Shown here: in pieces, positions 1 to 8,114 of the stretch
Layout: every line of letters starts with the position of its first letter
Numbering within the stretch: position 1 is the stretch's first letter
Assembly: GCA_024222485.1 (NCBI GenBank)
Contig: JAAEPJ010000093.1
Location: 1 to 11,124 of the forward strand
DNA from: a bacterium
Lineage (GTDB): Bacteria; RUG730; JAAEPJ01
DNA: 11,124 nt
Reading direction: 5' to 3'
Notes under the pieces: model-generated
The model's database searches: none
What the model saw: only the letters and a program-made list of their open reading frames with translations
Told to the model about the DNA's origin: nothing
Made by a program: the position numbers and the translations under genes

Positions 1-1
1 A

Positions 2-343
2 AGGTTTCCCCGTGGAGTTAAAAATCAAAATATTGACCTTAAATTAATATCGGATAATGGTTCACAACCTACATCCGTTAAGTTTATGAAAGAGACAGCA
101 TATTTAGGGATCAAACAAATTTTCACGACTTATAATAATCCAAAAGGTAATGTGGATACAGAGCGTGTAATTAGGACTTTAAAGGAGGATTTAGTTTATC
201 CTAATGATTGGGATAATACCGTAGAATTTCAAAGAGCTTTAGTTCGTTGGATAAATGATTATAATTATGATTTTCCACATCAGAGCCTTAATTATTTAAC
301 ACCTAATCAATATTATCATAAAGAACTTAAAGTTGCTTTATAA
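2..343 (+). CDS. IS3-family transposase OrfB (DDE/rve integrase), C-terminal part
   Basis: Partial gene: the frame is open from base 2 and ends at TAA 341-343, giving 113 visible residues. The second catalytic Asp lies in the SDNGS segment and the catalytic Glu in the DTERVIRTLKED segment. Exactly 35 residues separate them, which is the DD(35)E spacing of IS3-family and retroviral-type integrases. The C-terminal stretch with WINDYNYDFPHQSLNYLTP is the usual end of the rve domain, where IS3 transposases read like HxxLgYxTPxxyy. The protein would cut and join DNA at the element's ends. The first Asp and the N-terminal half are outside the window. In this family OrfB is normally made as an OrfA-OrfB fusion by frameshifting, which cannot be checked here. 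No lesion is visible in the part shown. Confidence 0.92.
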   Translation, partial: RFPRGVKNQNIDLKLISDNGSQPTSVKFMKETAYLGIKQIFTTYNNPKGNVDTERVIRTLKEDLVYPNDWDNTVEFQRALVRWINDYNYDFPHQSLNYLTPNQYYHKELKVAL

Positions 344-365
344 AACTCTCCCATTTTTTTCTTGA

Positions 366-384
366 CTAAAAGGGGTATATTACA
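366..384 (+). repeat. Right inverted repeat of the left IS copy
   Basis: The reverse complement begins TGTAATATACCCCTTTTAG. It matches the left terminus of the other IS copy, TATACTGTACCCCATTAAG at 10986-11004, at 14 of 19 positions. IS3-family ends normally begin with TG, which this end has when read to 384. The inner alternative (366-379) would start TATACCCC. A TTGACT hexamer at 362-367 points outward and resembles a -35 box. Confidence 0.7.
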
Positions 385-2864
385 TTCGGATCAAAGCGAG
401 TCAATCTTAAGCTCTTTATATTCTGTTCAGATGACGATTCTTTATGGAACGGTTTTAGTTATTTTGGTTCTGGGTCTGTTTTTATCGAAGACCAGAACAT
501 CTAAAAATATCATCAAACTACTTTTAAGTTTTCTTTTAATTAATTTAACGGTTTTTTATTTTCTGGGGATTCCGCTTGAGAGTAGCCGTTGGATAGTGCT
601 TAGTGTGCTGGCAATCTTAATTTTAGTAGGACTTTTGTGGCGGAGAGATATTATTCTTTCTTTTGTTGTTGTTTTTTCTATTCCAGTCTCCTTATTTATT
701 ACGCTTATTTTTATGTATTTAGAAAAATTTACTTTAAATGTGATAAGCCTATCTGGGTTGGTTTTAGGGATAGGTCTTTTAGTGGATAACTCAATTGTCG
801 TTTTAGAAAATTTTGATTTAATTAGACAAAAATTTAAAGCGAAAAGTTTTAAAGAACAGATAGAACTCGCAGCAAAGCAGATGGCTTCGCCCATGATTGG
901 TGGAACTTTAACAACGATAGTTGTTTTTTTACCATTTTTTCTTTTGCAAAAACAAGCACAACTTATGTATGCGGGGATAGCATTCACGGTGATAACTTCT
1001 CTTTTAGCCTCATTATTTTCCGCACTTTTTTTACTTTCTTTCTTGACATCGAAGTTGGTTGGTTATGAAAATATCAAAGAAAAATATAAGAGTCGTATAC
1101 AAGGTAGTATTAATAAGCCATTAAAAATAATATCTCGGATTACAGTAATTTTAAAGTCCTTTTATTTGATATTATCTTCATCAAAACTCATTACTTTTAT
1201 TTTAATTGGTATTTTTTTTACGGTAATATCTTTTTTAGTTTTTAAGTTAACAAAAAGGGTAGATCTTACAGCTTTTATTGTGAGTGTTATAGGGATTTTA
1301 CTTCTTGGGGCTTTTAAGTTTAAGGATTATCATACTTCTTTAGTCTGGGCAATAGATAAGCGTAAAATAATTGTTTCTTTGATTTTATTTTTATTTATTG
1401 CCGCTATTTTTGTATTCATTTTTAGGCTTCCTAAGGATTTTATGGCATCAAGAGAAGAGAATGAGTTTATCGTATTTGTAGAGTTGACATCAGGAATAAA
1501 GCTGGATATTTGTGATGAAATAGTAAAAGAAGTTGAGACAACGATCCAAGAGATTCCGGAGGTAAAAGATATGATAAAAAGTGTTTCTTCAAGAGTCGAG
1601 GGGTGGTCATCAAAAGTCTATGTTAGTTTGGTATCCTCAGCAAAAAGGGATTTATCTACTAAGCAAGTTATTGATAAATTAAGACCAAAGCTAGAGAATA
1701 TCGGGCAAGAATATGATACTTTTATTCATTTTTCGGAGGCTAAAAAGGGCAAAGAAATTTTTGTTGAAATATATGGTGACAATTATAAAACACTTTCAGA
1801 TTTGTCAATGCAGATTGCCTCTTTAATGGGGAAAGTAAGTGCTTTTTCTGATGAGAAAATCAGGTATAGACCTGGACAGTCTGAGATGAGCATCAAACTT
1901 GACCCAAAAAGAGTAAAAATACTGGGCACAGATAATAAAGCCATAGCAGATAGTTTGCATGCGCAGATAAGAGGGGTTAGGGCAACATCTTTTTATGATG
2001 AAGGGGAAGAGATTGAGACCATTTTGCGTTTAAAGCCTGATCAGAGGAAAACTTTAGAACAAGTAAAAGGTTTATCTTTCAAAAATTCTTGGGGGGGGGT
2101 ATATTCCTGTTCAGCATGTTGCAAGTATGGAAATCAGTAAGGCTCCAAGTGAGATATTTCATAGGAATAAATCAAGAGTGATCTAGGTTAGTGCAAATAT
2201 AGGATCACTTTCTTTAACAGAGGCAGCGACTGAATGTAAAAAGATATTTGAAGGAATAACCTTTCCATCTGAATATTATGCAGAAATAGGCGGTAATTAT
2301 GAAGAGTTAGTTCAGTCAAACCGTAATTTTTGGCAGGCATTAATTGTTACGGTCATTTTAATATTCGGGGTGATGGCCGTTTTATTTGAATCATATAGTG
2401 AACCAATTATTATTATGATTACAGTTATTTTATCTATTATTGGAGCAGTTTTTAGTTTACTTTTGAGTCAAAGTGTCGTTACTTTGGGAGTATCAATTGG
2501 TATGTTAATGCTGAGTGGGATAGTTGTAAATAATGGAATAATGTTGATAGACAGAATAAATAGTTTGAAAAGAACTTCTTTTAATGAGAAGAAGTATAGT
2601 GTTATTATAGAGGCGTGTAAAGAGCGTAAGCGTCCAATCTTTATGACGACGGCAACAACAGTATTAGGTTTACTGCCAATGGCTTTGGATGCAAGTGAGT
2701 CAAGCACACTTTGGAGCCCTTTAGCAATAACCGTCATAGGTGGACTTATTACTTCTACAATTTTGACATTATTTGTTTTGCCATGTTTTTATGTTTTATT
2801 TGCGGATATTGTTAATTTTTTTAAAAAATTTAAAAAAGTCATCAGTATAAAAACTTTGACTTAA
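385..2864 (+). pseudogene. RND-family efflux permease pseudogene, 5'-truncated with frameshift and nonsense codon
   Basis: This is a remnant of an inner-membrane RND transporter (AcrB/CzcA superfamily), a proton-driven pump that works with a periplasmic adaptor and an outer-membrane channel. The frame from 386 to about 2090 encodes the helix after the first periplasmic domain, the TM4 motif SGLVLGIGLLVDNSIVVLEN (first Asp kept, second replaced by Asn), TM7 and the second porter domain. At the nine-G run 2091-2099 the frame shifts by one. The new frame reads YIPVQHVASMEISKAPSE, then meets TAG at 2184-2186 (before VSANIG), then stays open to TAA at 2864 through TM8-TM12 with GIVVNNGIMLIDRIN. 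TM1 and the first porter domain, roughly 300 residues, are missing at the IS junction. Apparent hydrophobic pairs between TM2 and TM3 and before TM7 are not usual for RND pumps. An internal start at about 2370 could only give a non-functional C-terminal fragment. No adaptor or channel gene is nearby. Confidence 0.9.
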
Positions 2865-2899
2865 AGATGTTGCATAACCTTTGTCATATCTATACCATC

Positions 2900-2926
2900 C
2901 TAAAAAAAATCATTTAGATTTTTTAG
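2900..2926 (+). terminator. Weak A/T-rich hairpin, possible terminator of the RND remnant
   Basis: AAAAAATC (2904-2911) pairs perfectly with GATTTTTT (2917-2924) around a five-base loop. CT (2900-2901) and AG (2925-2926) could add two pairs across a two-base bulge. The stem has a single G-C pair in its perfect part, and the following T run is interrupted. It lies 36 bases past the RND stop, so a terminator role is plausible but the hairpin is weak. Confidence 0.3.
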
Positions 2927-3114
2927 TATGTATTTTTTAGAATAATTATTGAATTTCTGTAATGCTCCTCTACCCTGAAGTTAGGATTTATAACTTTGCT
3001 TTACTACCCCATTTTTGATTCATTTTTACCTCAATTCAAGGATAAAATTTCACCTTTTTTTAGAAAATTTTTAAATGGAATACAATATAAAATATAGATA
3101 GAAATGATAAAAAC

Positions 3115-3143
3115 TTTTTTTTTAAATTTATTATAAGTATAAT
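3115..3143 (+). promoter_or_regulatory. Candidate promoter of the rrf2-sufBCDSU operon
   Basis: A perfect -10 hexamer TATAAT lies at 3138-3143. The -35 position at 17-base spacing (3115-3120) is only a T run, far from TTGACA, so the promoter would be weak or would lean on the A/T-rich DNA upstream. The predicted transcription start is near 3150, leaving a leader of about 54 bases before the ATG at 3204. A TATAAT match has modest value in DNA this AT-rich. The location and the adjoining dyad are what support it. Confidence 0.5.
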
Positions 3144-3149
3144 AAGGAC

Positions 3150-3161
3150 TAAGTGTACTTA
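3150..3161. promoter_or_regulatory. Dyad at the predicted transcription start, candidate Rrf2 operator
   Basis: TAAGTGTACTTA is a perfect five-base inverted repeat (TAAGT and ACTTA) around a two-base centre. It sits six bases after the -10 box, covering about +1 to +12, where a bound repressor would block transcription. Rrf2 regulators of Fe-S genes commonly bind dyads in their own promoter. I cannot match it to a known IscR or SufR consensus, so the assignment rests on position and symmetry. Confidence 0.4.
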
Positions 3162-3203
3162 ATTAAAATTTTAGAGAACTTTTAAAGGTAAATGAGGAAG
3201 ATA

Positions 3204-3593
3204 ATGAGATTAACAAAATCTACTGATGCTGCAATCAGGATTCTTATTTTTTTAACAAAAAATGAAGGAGTAACGATTACTAGGTCTATTTCTTCAGAGC
3301 TAGGCATCCCTTATCATAACTTAACGAAAATTATTCAAAAATTGGCAAAAAAACAGTTACTTCAAACAAAAAAAAGTAAATATGGGGGGATTCAACTTTT
3401 AAAACCTGCTAATAAAATAAACTTAAGAGAGGTTGTGGATCTCATCGATGGACCAACAATCCTTTCTGAATGTCAAGAAGAACCAACCGTTTGCGTAGAA
3501 AGCTCAAAGTGTAAGTTAAAAGTTAGTTTTAATGATTTACAAAGTAAAATTAATGATTTTTTAGAAAATATAAAAATAAAGGACATGTTATAA
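3204..3593 (+). CDS. Rrf2-family transcriptional regulator, probable Fe-S-sensing regulator of the suf operon
   Basis: A 129-residue Rrf2 winged-helix regulator. The start at 3204 gives the family-typical [12 protein letters not shown] and has GAGGA five bases upstream. The in-frame ATG at 3192 would put that sequence inside the gene. Residues about 2-65 form the winged helix, with the recognition region around [17 protein letters not shown] and the wing GGIQLLKPA. Cys90, Cys97 and Cys103 (pattern C-x6-C-x5-C) sit where IscR, NsrR and RirA bind an Fe-S cluster, so cluster or iron sensing is likely. The surroundings (LSEC near Cys90, VESSKC, and a C-terminal KDML) resemble the proteobacterial SUF-operon regulator type more than E. 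coli IscR, judged from memory. Its stop overlaps the sufB start by one base (TAATG), indicating co-expression. It probably controls its own operon through the dyad at 3150-3161. The exact ligand is not proven by sequence. Confidence 0.88.
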   Translation: MRLTKSTDAAIRILIFLTKNEGVTITRSISSELGIPYHNLTKIIQKLAKKQLLQTKKSKYGGIQLLKPANKINLREVVDLIDGPTILSECQEEPTVCVESSKCKLKVSFNDLQSKINDFLENIKIKDML

Positions 3594-5026
3594 TGGGATT
3601 TGAAGAAATTGCAAATAAAAAATATAAATATGGTTTTAAGACAAAAATAGAAACAGATGTTGTCCCAAAAGGTTTGAGTGAAGATGTTGTTCGAATGATC
3701 TCAGCGAAAAAAAAAGAACCAAAGTTTGTGTTAGATTACCGCTTGAAAGCTTTTAAACATTGGCTAACTCTTGAAGAACCAGAATGGGCTTTTGTAAATT
3801 ACCCTAAAATAGATTTTCAAGATATTCATTATTATGCAGAGCCAACAGAGAAAAAAAAGTTAGAAAACATGGATGAGGTCAACCCTGAATTAAAAAAAAC
3901 ATTTGATAAATTAGGCATAAATTTGATGGAACAAAAAAAACTTGCTAATGTTGCTGTTGATGCTATTTTTGATTCTGTTTCTGTTGCAACAACTTATAAA
4001 GAAAATCTTTTAAAAGAAGGGATAATTTTCTGTCCACTTTCTAAGGCAATGGCTGACTACCCTGAAATTGTTGAAAAATATCTTGGATCTGTTGTTCCTT
4101 ATACAGATAATTTTTATGCCACTTTGAATTCTGCTGTTTTTACGGAAGGATCCTTTGTCTACATACCAAAAGATACAGTTTGTCCTATGGATTTGTCGAC
4201 TTACTTTAGAATAAATACGGAAAATACTGGTCAATTTGAAAGAACTTTAATTATTTGCGAAGACAATAGTACCGTTAGCTACCTTGAGGGCTGTACCGCT
4301 CCAAAGTTTGATACGAATCAATTACATGCCGCTATTGTTGAGTTAGTTGCTTTGGATAATGCTTCTATTAAATATTCTACTGTTCAAAACTGGTTTGCTG
4401 GAGATGAGGAAACAGGAAAAGGTGGTATTTATAATTTTGTAACAAAAAGGGGTAAATGCCTAGGTAAAAAGTCTAAAATTTCTTGGACACAGATTGAAAC
4501 GGGATCTGCCATTACTTGGAAATATCCAAGTTGTTTGTTGATCGGAGATGATTCTGTTGGTGAGTTTTATTCTGTTGCACTTACAAATCATTTTCAACAA
4601 GCGGATACGGGAACAAAAATGGTTCATGTGGGTAAAAATACAAAAAGTACAATTGTTTCTAAGGGGATTTCAGCAGGGAAATCAATCAATGTTTACCGTG
4701 GACTTGTGCAGATTAATAAAACGGCAACCGGTGCAACAAATTTTACTCAATGTGATTCAATGTTAATAGGCAGTAAATGTTCGGCTAATACATTGCCTTA
4801 TATTGATGTGAGAAATGCGGAGTCAAGTCTTGGACATGAGGCAGCGACAGTAAATATTTCTGCAGATCAAATTCATTACTTTCAACAAAGAGGTATTTCT
4901 GCAGAAAATGCTTTTAATGTAATTGTGAATGGTTTTTGTAATGATGTATTTAAAGTGTTGCCTACTGAATTTGCAGTGGAAGCTACAAATCTTTTAAGCT
5001 TAAAATTAGAAAATACTGTTGGATAA
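3593..5026 (+). CDS. sufB: SufB, Fe-S cluster assembly scaffold protein
   Basis: A 477-residue cytoplasmic protein, close to the usual 465-495. With SufC and SufD it forms the SufBC2D scaffold, on which persulfide sulfur and iron are joined into a cluster. The N-terminal region has the SufB-specific PEWAFVNYP segment. The middle and C-terminal parts form the SufBD beta-helix core, including the GAITWKYPS-like segment (here SAITWKYPS) and [19 protein letters not shown]. Cys396 in the GSKC segment aligns with the conserved cysteine region, and LGHEAAT follows 18 residues on with a conserved His-Glu pair. These are the residues family studies link to cluster formation. The end, [19 protein letters not shown], is classic SufB. 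AAAGGA at 3578-3583 precedes the ATG by nine bases, and the start overlaps the regulator's stop. The gene is intact. SufD is its paralogue but differs at these motifs, so the assignment is firm. Confidence 0.97.
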   Translation: MGFEEIANKKYKYGFKTKIETDVVPKGLSEDVVRMISAKKKEPKFVLDYRLKAFKHWLTLEEPEWAFVNYPKIDFQDIHYYAEPTEKKKLENMDEVNPELKKTFDKLGINLMEQKKLANVAVDAIFDSVSVATTYKENLLKEGIIFCPLSKAMADYPEIVEKYLGSVVPYTDNFYATLNSAVFTEGSFVYIPKDTVCPMDLSTYFRINTENTGQFERTLIICEDNSTVSYLEGCTAPKFDTNQLHAAIVELVALDNASIKYSTVQNWFAGDEETGKGGIYNFVTKRGKCLGKKSKISWTQIETGSAITWKYPSCLLIGDDSVGEFYSVALTNHFQQADTGTKMVHVGKNTKSTIVSKGISAGKSINVYRGLVQINKTATGATNFTQCDSMLIGSKCSANTLPYIDVRNAESSLGHEAATVNISADQIHYFQQRGISAENAFNVIVNGFCNDVFKVLPTEFAVEATNLLSLKLENTVG

Positions 5027-5042
5027 AAGAGAGGAAAAGAAA

Positions 5043-5786
5043 ATGATTGAAATTAAAAATTTAGAAGCATCGATTGAAGATAAAGAGATTTTAAAAGGAA
5101 TTGACCTTAACTTAAAACCAGGCGAAGTTCATGCCATTATGGGTCCTAATGGTTCGGGGAAGTCAACATTATCAAAAATAATTACGGGGCATCCAGACTT
5201 TATTGAATCTGCTAAAGGCGAAGTTCTTTTAAATAAAGAAAATATTTTGGAGATGGATCCTGATGAAAGAGCCTTAAAAGGCGTTTTTTTAGCCTTTCAA
5301 TATCCTGTAGAAATTGCTGGTGTTAATAATGAAGAATTTTTGAGACTTGCCTATAATGCCAAAAGAAGGCATCATGGCTTGGAAGAAAGTGATCCACTAG
5401 ATTTCTCGGAATTTATCCAAGATAAACTAGAGCTTTTAAAAATGAAAGATGATTTTTTAGAACGGTCGCTTAACCATGGCTTTTCAGGTGGAGAGAAAAA
5501 AAGAAACGAAATTTTACAGCTCTTAGTTTTAGATCCTCAGTTTGTCATTCTTGATGAACCAGACTCCGGCTTAGATATTGATTCTTTAAGAATTGTCGCA
5601 GAAGCGGTTAATCATTTTAAAAATGAAAATAAAACTATTTTATTAATTACCCATTATCAAAGATTGCTCAGTTATATTGAACCGGATGTTGTCCATGTTT
5701 TAATTAATGGGAAAATTGAAAGAGTTGGGGATAAAAGCTTAGTTCTAGAGCTTGAAGAAAAAGGGTATGATTGGATAGTAAAATGA
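5043..5786 (+). CDS. sufC: SufC, ABC-type ATPase of the SUF scaffold
   Basis: A 247-residue cytosolic ABC ATPase, matching the family's roughly 250. It binds SufB and SufD, and its ATP cycle reshapes the scaffold to expose the assembly site. It is not part of a membrane transporter. Walker A GPNGSGKST is at residues 34-42 (Lys40), the Q-loop lies in AFQYPVEIAGV (Gln86), the signature FSGGEKKR at 147-154, Walker B VILDEPDSGLD at 168-178 with catalytic Glu172, and the switch His204 in LLITH. SGGEKKRNEILQ and the DSGLDID D-loop are typical of SufC rather than of importers. I chose ATG 5043 because GAGG (5031-5034) precedes it at normal distance and the protein then starts MIEIKNLEA like other SufC. 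An in-frame TTG at 5019 lies inside the sufB end and is less likely. The gap to sufB is 16 bases, and its TGA overlaps the sufD ATG. Confidence 0.97.
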   Translation: MIEIKNLEASIEDKEILKGIDLNLKPGEVHAIMGPNGSGKSTLSKIITGHPDFIESAKGEVLLNKENILEMDPDERALKGVFLAFQYPVEIAGVNNEEFLRLAYNAKRRHHGLEESDPLDFSEFIQDKLELLKMKDDFLERSLNHGFSGGEKKRNEILQLLVLDPQFVILDEPDSGLDIDSLRIVAEAVNHFKNENKTILLITHYQRLLSYIEPDVVHVLINGKIERVGDKSLVLELEEKGYDWIVK

Positions 5787-6913
5787 AAAATTTAAAAATA
5801 CTGAAAAACTTATTAACAGAGGACATTCCAATAAATGGAGACCCTCAATTTAATCAAATAAAAAGTCAGGCAAAAAAGGAATTTGAGAGGATTGGTTTTC
5901 CTAATCAAAGAAATGAATTTTGGAAGTATAATAATTTAACAAAAATTTTGGAAAAAAATTATTCTTTTTCAAGTCCCGTTCAATTCAGATCAGACTATGA
6001 GCTTTCTAAAACTCCCCATGATTTAAACTTGGGACTTAAAAGTTCTCCTTTTTCTTATTTAAATACTGTTCATTTTGAAAATGCTGGCAATTTAATAATC
6101 GATCAAAAAATAGATGAACATATCTCTCTTTCTTACACAGTTGAATCATTTTGTCATCCAAGAATAAATATTCATCTGAAAGAGAATGCCTCTGCCACCA
6201 TTTTTTTGAAAACTGATGCCAAGAATAAAGGGTTTTCCAACCAAATGATTGATATCAAATTAGATAAAAATGCGGAATTACAGTTGGTTTTTTATAATGG
6301 GATCAATTCTCAAGATCAATTTTCTTCGCTTGTTGTTGATTTAGAGGAGAATGCAAAATTTCAAAGCGTCGTTTATACTCATAATAATGATTTTACTCGG
6401 CATGATACAGAAATTAATTTTAATGCTGAAAATGCCAAGGCTGCATTGAGTGGCGTCGTGCTTTTAAATCAGGAACAAAATTATTTTAATCATCTTAAAA
6501 TTAATCATAATGTTGGCAACTGTGAATGTAAACAATTGTTTAAAACAATTTTAACAGATAGCGCTGTTTCAGAGTTTACAGGAATCGTTTTTATTGAGAA
6601 AAATGCTCATGGAATAAATTCTTCTCAGCTTAATCAAAATTTATTACTTTCTAATGGTGCGAGAGCCCTGTCACGACCTCAATTACTGATTGATACGGAC
6701 GATGTTGAATGTTCCCACGGTGCGACTGTAGGCCAATTAAATAAAGATGAAATTTTTTATATTAAAAGTCGTGGTTTGACAGAAATGGAGGCGAAGCAAC
6801 TTTTGACTTTTGGTTTTGCTGAGGATGTTTTAGACAATATTAGTTCTTTAAAAATAAGAAAGGAACTTAGCAATATTTTGAATAAGGAGATTTATTCTTA
6901 TGTTAACAGTTGA
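5783..6913 (+). CDS. sufD: SufD, Fe-S cluster assembly scaffold protein
   Basis: A 376-residue paralogue of SufB that pairs with it in the SufBC2D complex. Family work links SufD to iron entry and to the SufB-SufD interface site. The N-terminal helical part has the RNEFWKYNNLTKIL segment, the usual SufD counterpart of E.WRYT. The centre is the SufBD beta-helix. The diagnostic C-terminal motif DDVECSHGATVGQLNKDEIFY-like region contains His312 two residues after Cys310, matching the conserved SufD histidine. It is followed by SRGLTEMEAKQLLTFGFAEDVL. The ATG at 5783 overlaps the sufC stop as ATGA, a coupling arrangement, so the longer TTG start at 5771 is not favoured. The 3' end overlaps sufS by 14 bases. 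The N-terminal half is divergent, as is common for SufD, but the gene appears whole. Confidence 0.95.
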   Translation: MKNLKILKNLLTEDIPINGDPQFNQIKSQAKKEFERIGFPNQRNEFWKYNNLTKILEKNYSFSSPVQFRSDYELSKTPHDLNLGLKSSPFSYLNTVHFENAGNLIIDQKIDEHISLSYTVESFCHPRINIHLKENASATIFLKTDAKNKGFSNQMIDIKLDKNAELQLVFYNGINSQDQFSSLVVDLEENAKFQSVVYTHNNDFTRHDTEINFNAENAKAALSGVVLLNQEQNYFNHLKINHNVGNCECKQLFKTILTDSAVSEFTGIVFIEKNAHGINSSQLNQNLLLSNGARALSRPQLLIDTDDVECSHGATVGQLNKDEIFYIKSRGLTEMEAKQLLTFGFAEDVLDNISSLKIRKELSNILNKEIYSYVNS

Positions 6914-8114
6914 TGAAATTAGAAAGGATTTTCCCATTTTATCAAGAAAAATAAATGGTAAACAATATGCTTATTTAGATAATACAACCACAACTCATAA
7001 ACCATTGTCCGTTATAAAAACAATGACAGACTTTTTAAAAAAAGAAAATTCTTCTGTCAATAGAGGTGTTTACTATCTGAGCCAAAAAGCAACGGCTAGA
7101 TGTGAGGAGACAAGAGAAAAGGTTCAAAGGTTTATTAATGCGAAAAGAGAAGAAGAAGTTGTTTTTACAAAAGGGACAACAGAGGCGATCAATTTAGTTG
7201 CGACAAGTTTTGGCTCAACATTAAAAAAGGGTGATGAAGTTATCATTACAGAAATGGAGCATCATGCGAATATTGTGCCTTGGCAACAAGTTTGTTTAAG
7301 CCAAGGTGCTATTTTTAAAGTTATTCCTTTCAGCGATTCGGGTATGTTAGATCAGGAAGCTTTTGATCGGTTATTGAGTCATAAAACAAAAATAGTGGCC
7401 ATTACTCATTGTTCGAATGTCTTAGGCACAATAAATTCTATAAAAAAAATGGTAGAAAAGGCTCATAAATATGGGGCAAAGGTTTTGATCGATGGTGCCC
7501 AAGCTATTCAACATTTGCCTATTGATGTCCAAGATTTAGACTGTGATTTTTACTGTTTCTCAGGACATAAACTTTATGGACCAACAGGTATTGGCATTCT
7601 TTACGGAAAATATGAGTTATTATCAATGATGCCTCCATATCAAACGGGTGGAGATATGATTGATATCGTTACTTTTGAAAAAACAACTTTTAAAGAAACT
7701 CCTTATAAATTTGAAGCAGGGACTTCAGCCATTGTGGAAATAATAGGACTAGGAGCAACCATTGACTATTTAGAAAATATTGGTTATGAAACAATCACAT
7801 TGCTAGAGGTTCCACTACTTGAATATGCAATGTCAGAACTAAAACAGATAGAGGGAATTAGTATTTATGGCTCTGCGGCTAAAAGAGCGGGGATTATTTC
7901 TTTTAATATTGATGGAGTACATGCTCATGACGCTGGAACAATCTTTGACGATGAAGGCGTCGCACTTAGAGTTGGTCATCATTGTGCCCAACCCATTATG
8001 ACTCATTTTGGGATACCTGCCACTATTCGAGCCTCTATTGGGTTTTATAATACAAAGGAAGAAATTGATAAATTTATTATTGGTGTAAAAAAAATAAAGG
8101 AATTTTTTAAATGA
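6900..8114 (+). CDS. sufS: SufS, cysteine desulfurase (group II, PLP-dependent)
   Basis: A 404-residue aminotransferase class V enzyme. It converts L-cysteine to L-alanine and holds the sulfur as a persulfide for transfer to SufU. The PLP Lys224 lies in CFSGHKLYGPTG, the PLP-stacking His pair 121-122 in TEMEHHANIVPW, and the cofactor Asp in IDGAQ. The active-site Cys362 lies in RVGHHCAQPIM, the short RxGHHC loop typical of group II (SufS/CsdA) rather than IscS/NifS. The ending SIGFYNTKEEIDKFI is standard. Length matches the family (about 405). AAGGAG at 6884-6889 lies 10 bases before the ATG, inside the sufD coding sequence. It overlaps sufD by 14 bases and sufU by four. No SufE gene is seen in this operon, so SufU is the expected sulfur acceptor. 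Confidence 0.97.
   Translation: MLTVDEIRKDFPILSRKINGKQYAYLDNTTTTHKPLSVIKTMTDFLKKENSSVNRGVYYLSQKATARCEETREKVQRFINAKREEEVVFTKGTTEAINLVATSFGSTLKKGDEVIITEMEHHANIVPWQQVCLSQGAIFKVIPFSDSGMLDQEAFDRLLSHKTKIVAITHCSNVLGTINSIKKMVEKAHKYGAKVLIDGAQAIQHLPIDVQDLDCDFYCFSGHKLYGPTGIGILYGKYELLSMMPPYQTGGDMIDIVTFEKTTFKETPYKFEAGTSAIVEIIGLGATIDYLENIGYETITLLEVPLLEYAMSELKQIEGISIYGSAAKRAGIISFNIDGVHAHDAGTIFDDEGVALRVGHHCAQPIMTHFGIPATIRASIGFYNTKEEIDKFIIGVKKIKEFFK

Larger units (their letters stand above)
1..384 (+). mobile_element. IS3-family insertion sequence, 3' end only
   Basis: This is the right-hand part of an IS3-family element: the transposase C-terminus, a short tail and the right inverted repeat. The rest of the element lies before base 1. 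The end is placed at about 384 because the reverse complement of 366-384 aligns with 10986-11004 near the other window edge, at 14 of 19 positions including a shared TACCCC core. If only the inner core counts, the end is 379. The adjoining RND coding remnant begins immediately after it, so this copy (or a rearrangement at it) marks the loss of that gene's 5' part. Confidence 0.85.
2865..3203. other. AT-rich intergenic region upstream of the suf operon
   Basis: These 339 bases hold no convincing gene on either strand. The left part has a weak A/T hairpin that may end RND transcription. The middle (about 2930-3110) shows no recognisable motif. The right part holds a TATAAT box, a short dyad and the Shine-Dalgarno sequence GAGGA at 3194-3198 serving the Rrf2 gene. 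Long A and T runs dominate. Confidence 0.75.

Noticed and set aside
2370-2864. Separate small membrane protein gene
   Set aside because: It is the C-terminal part of the RND remnant. The same frame is open upstream to 2187 with clear RND sequence, and no ribosome binding site is evident before the ATG at 2370.
3002-3017. Possible third IS terminus (ACTACCCCATTTTTG) in the intergenic region
   Set aside because: Only the ACCCCATT core matches the IS left end. The bases on both sides diverge, and there is no transposase sequence or partner repeat nearby.
5043-5786. SufC as the ATPase of an ABC transporter
   Set aside because: The SGGEKKRNEILQ signature, the length and the position between sufB and sufD identify it as SufC. 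No permease gene is present.
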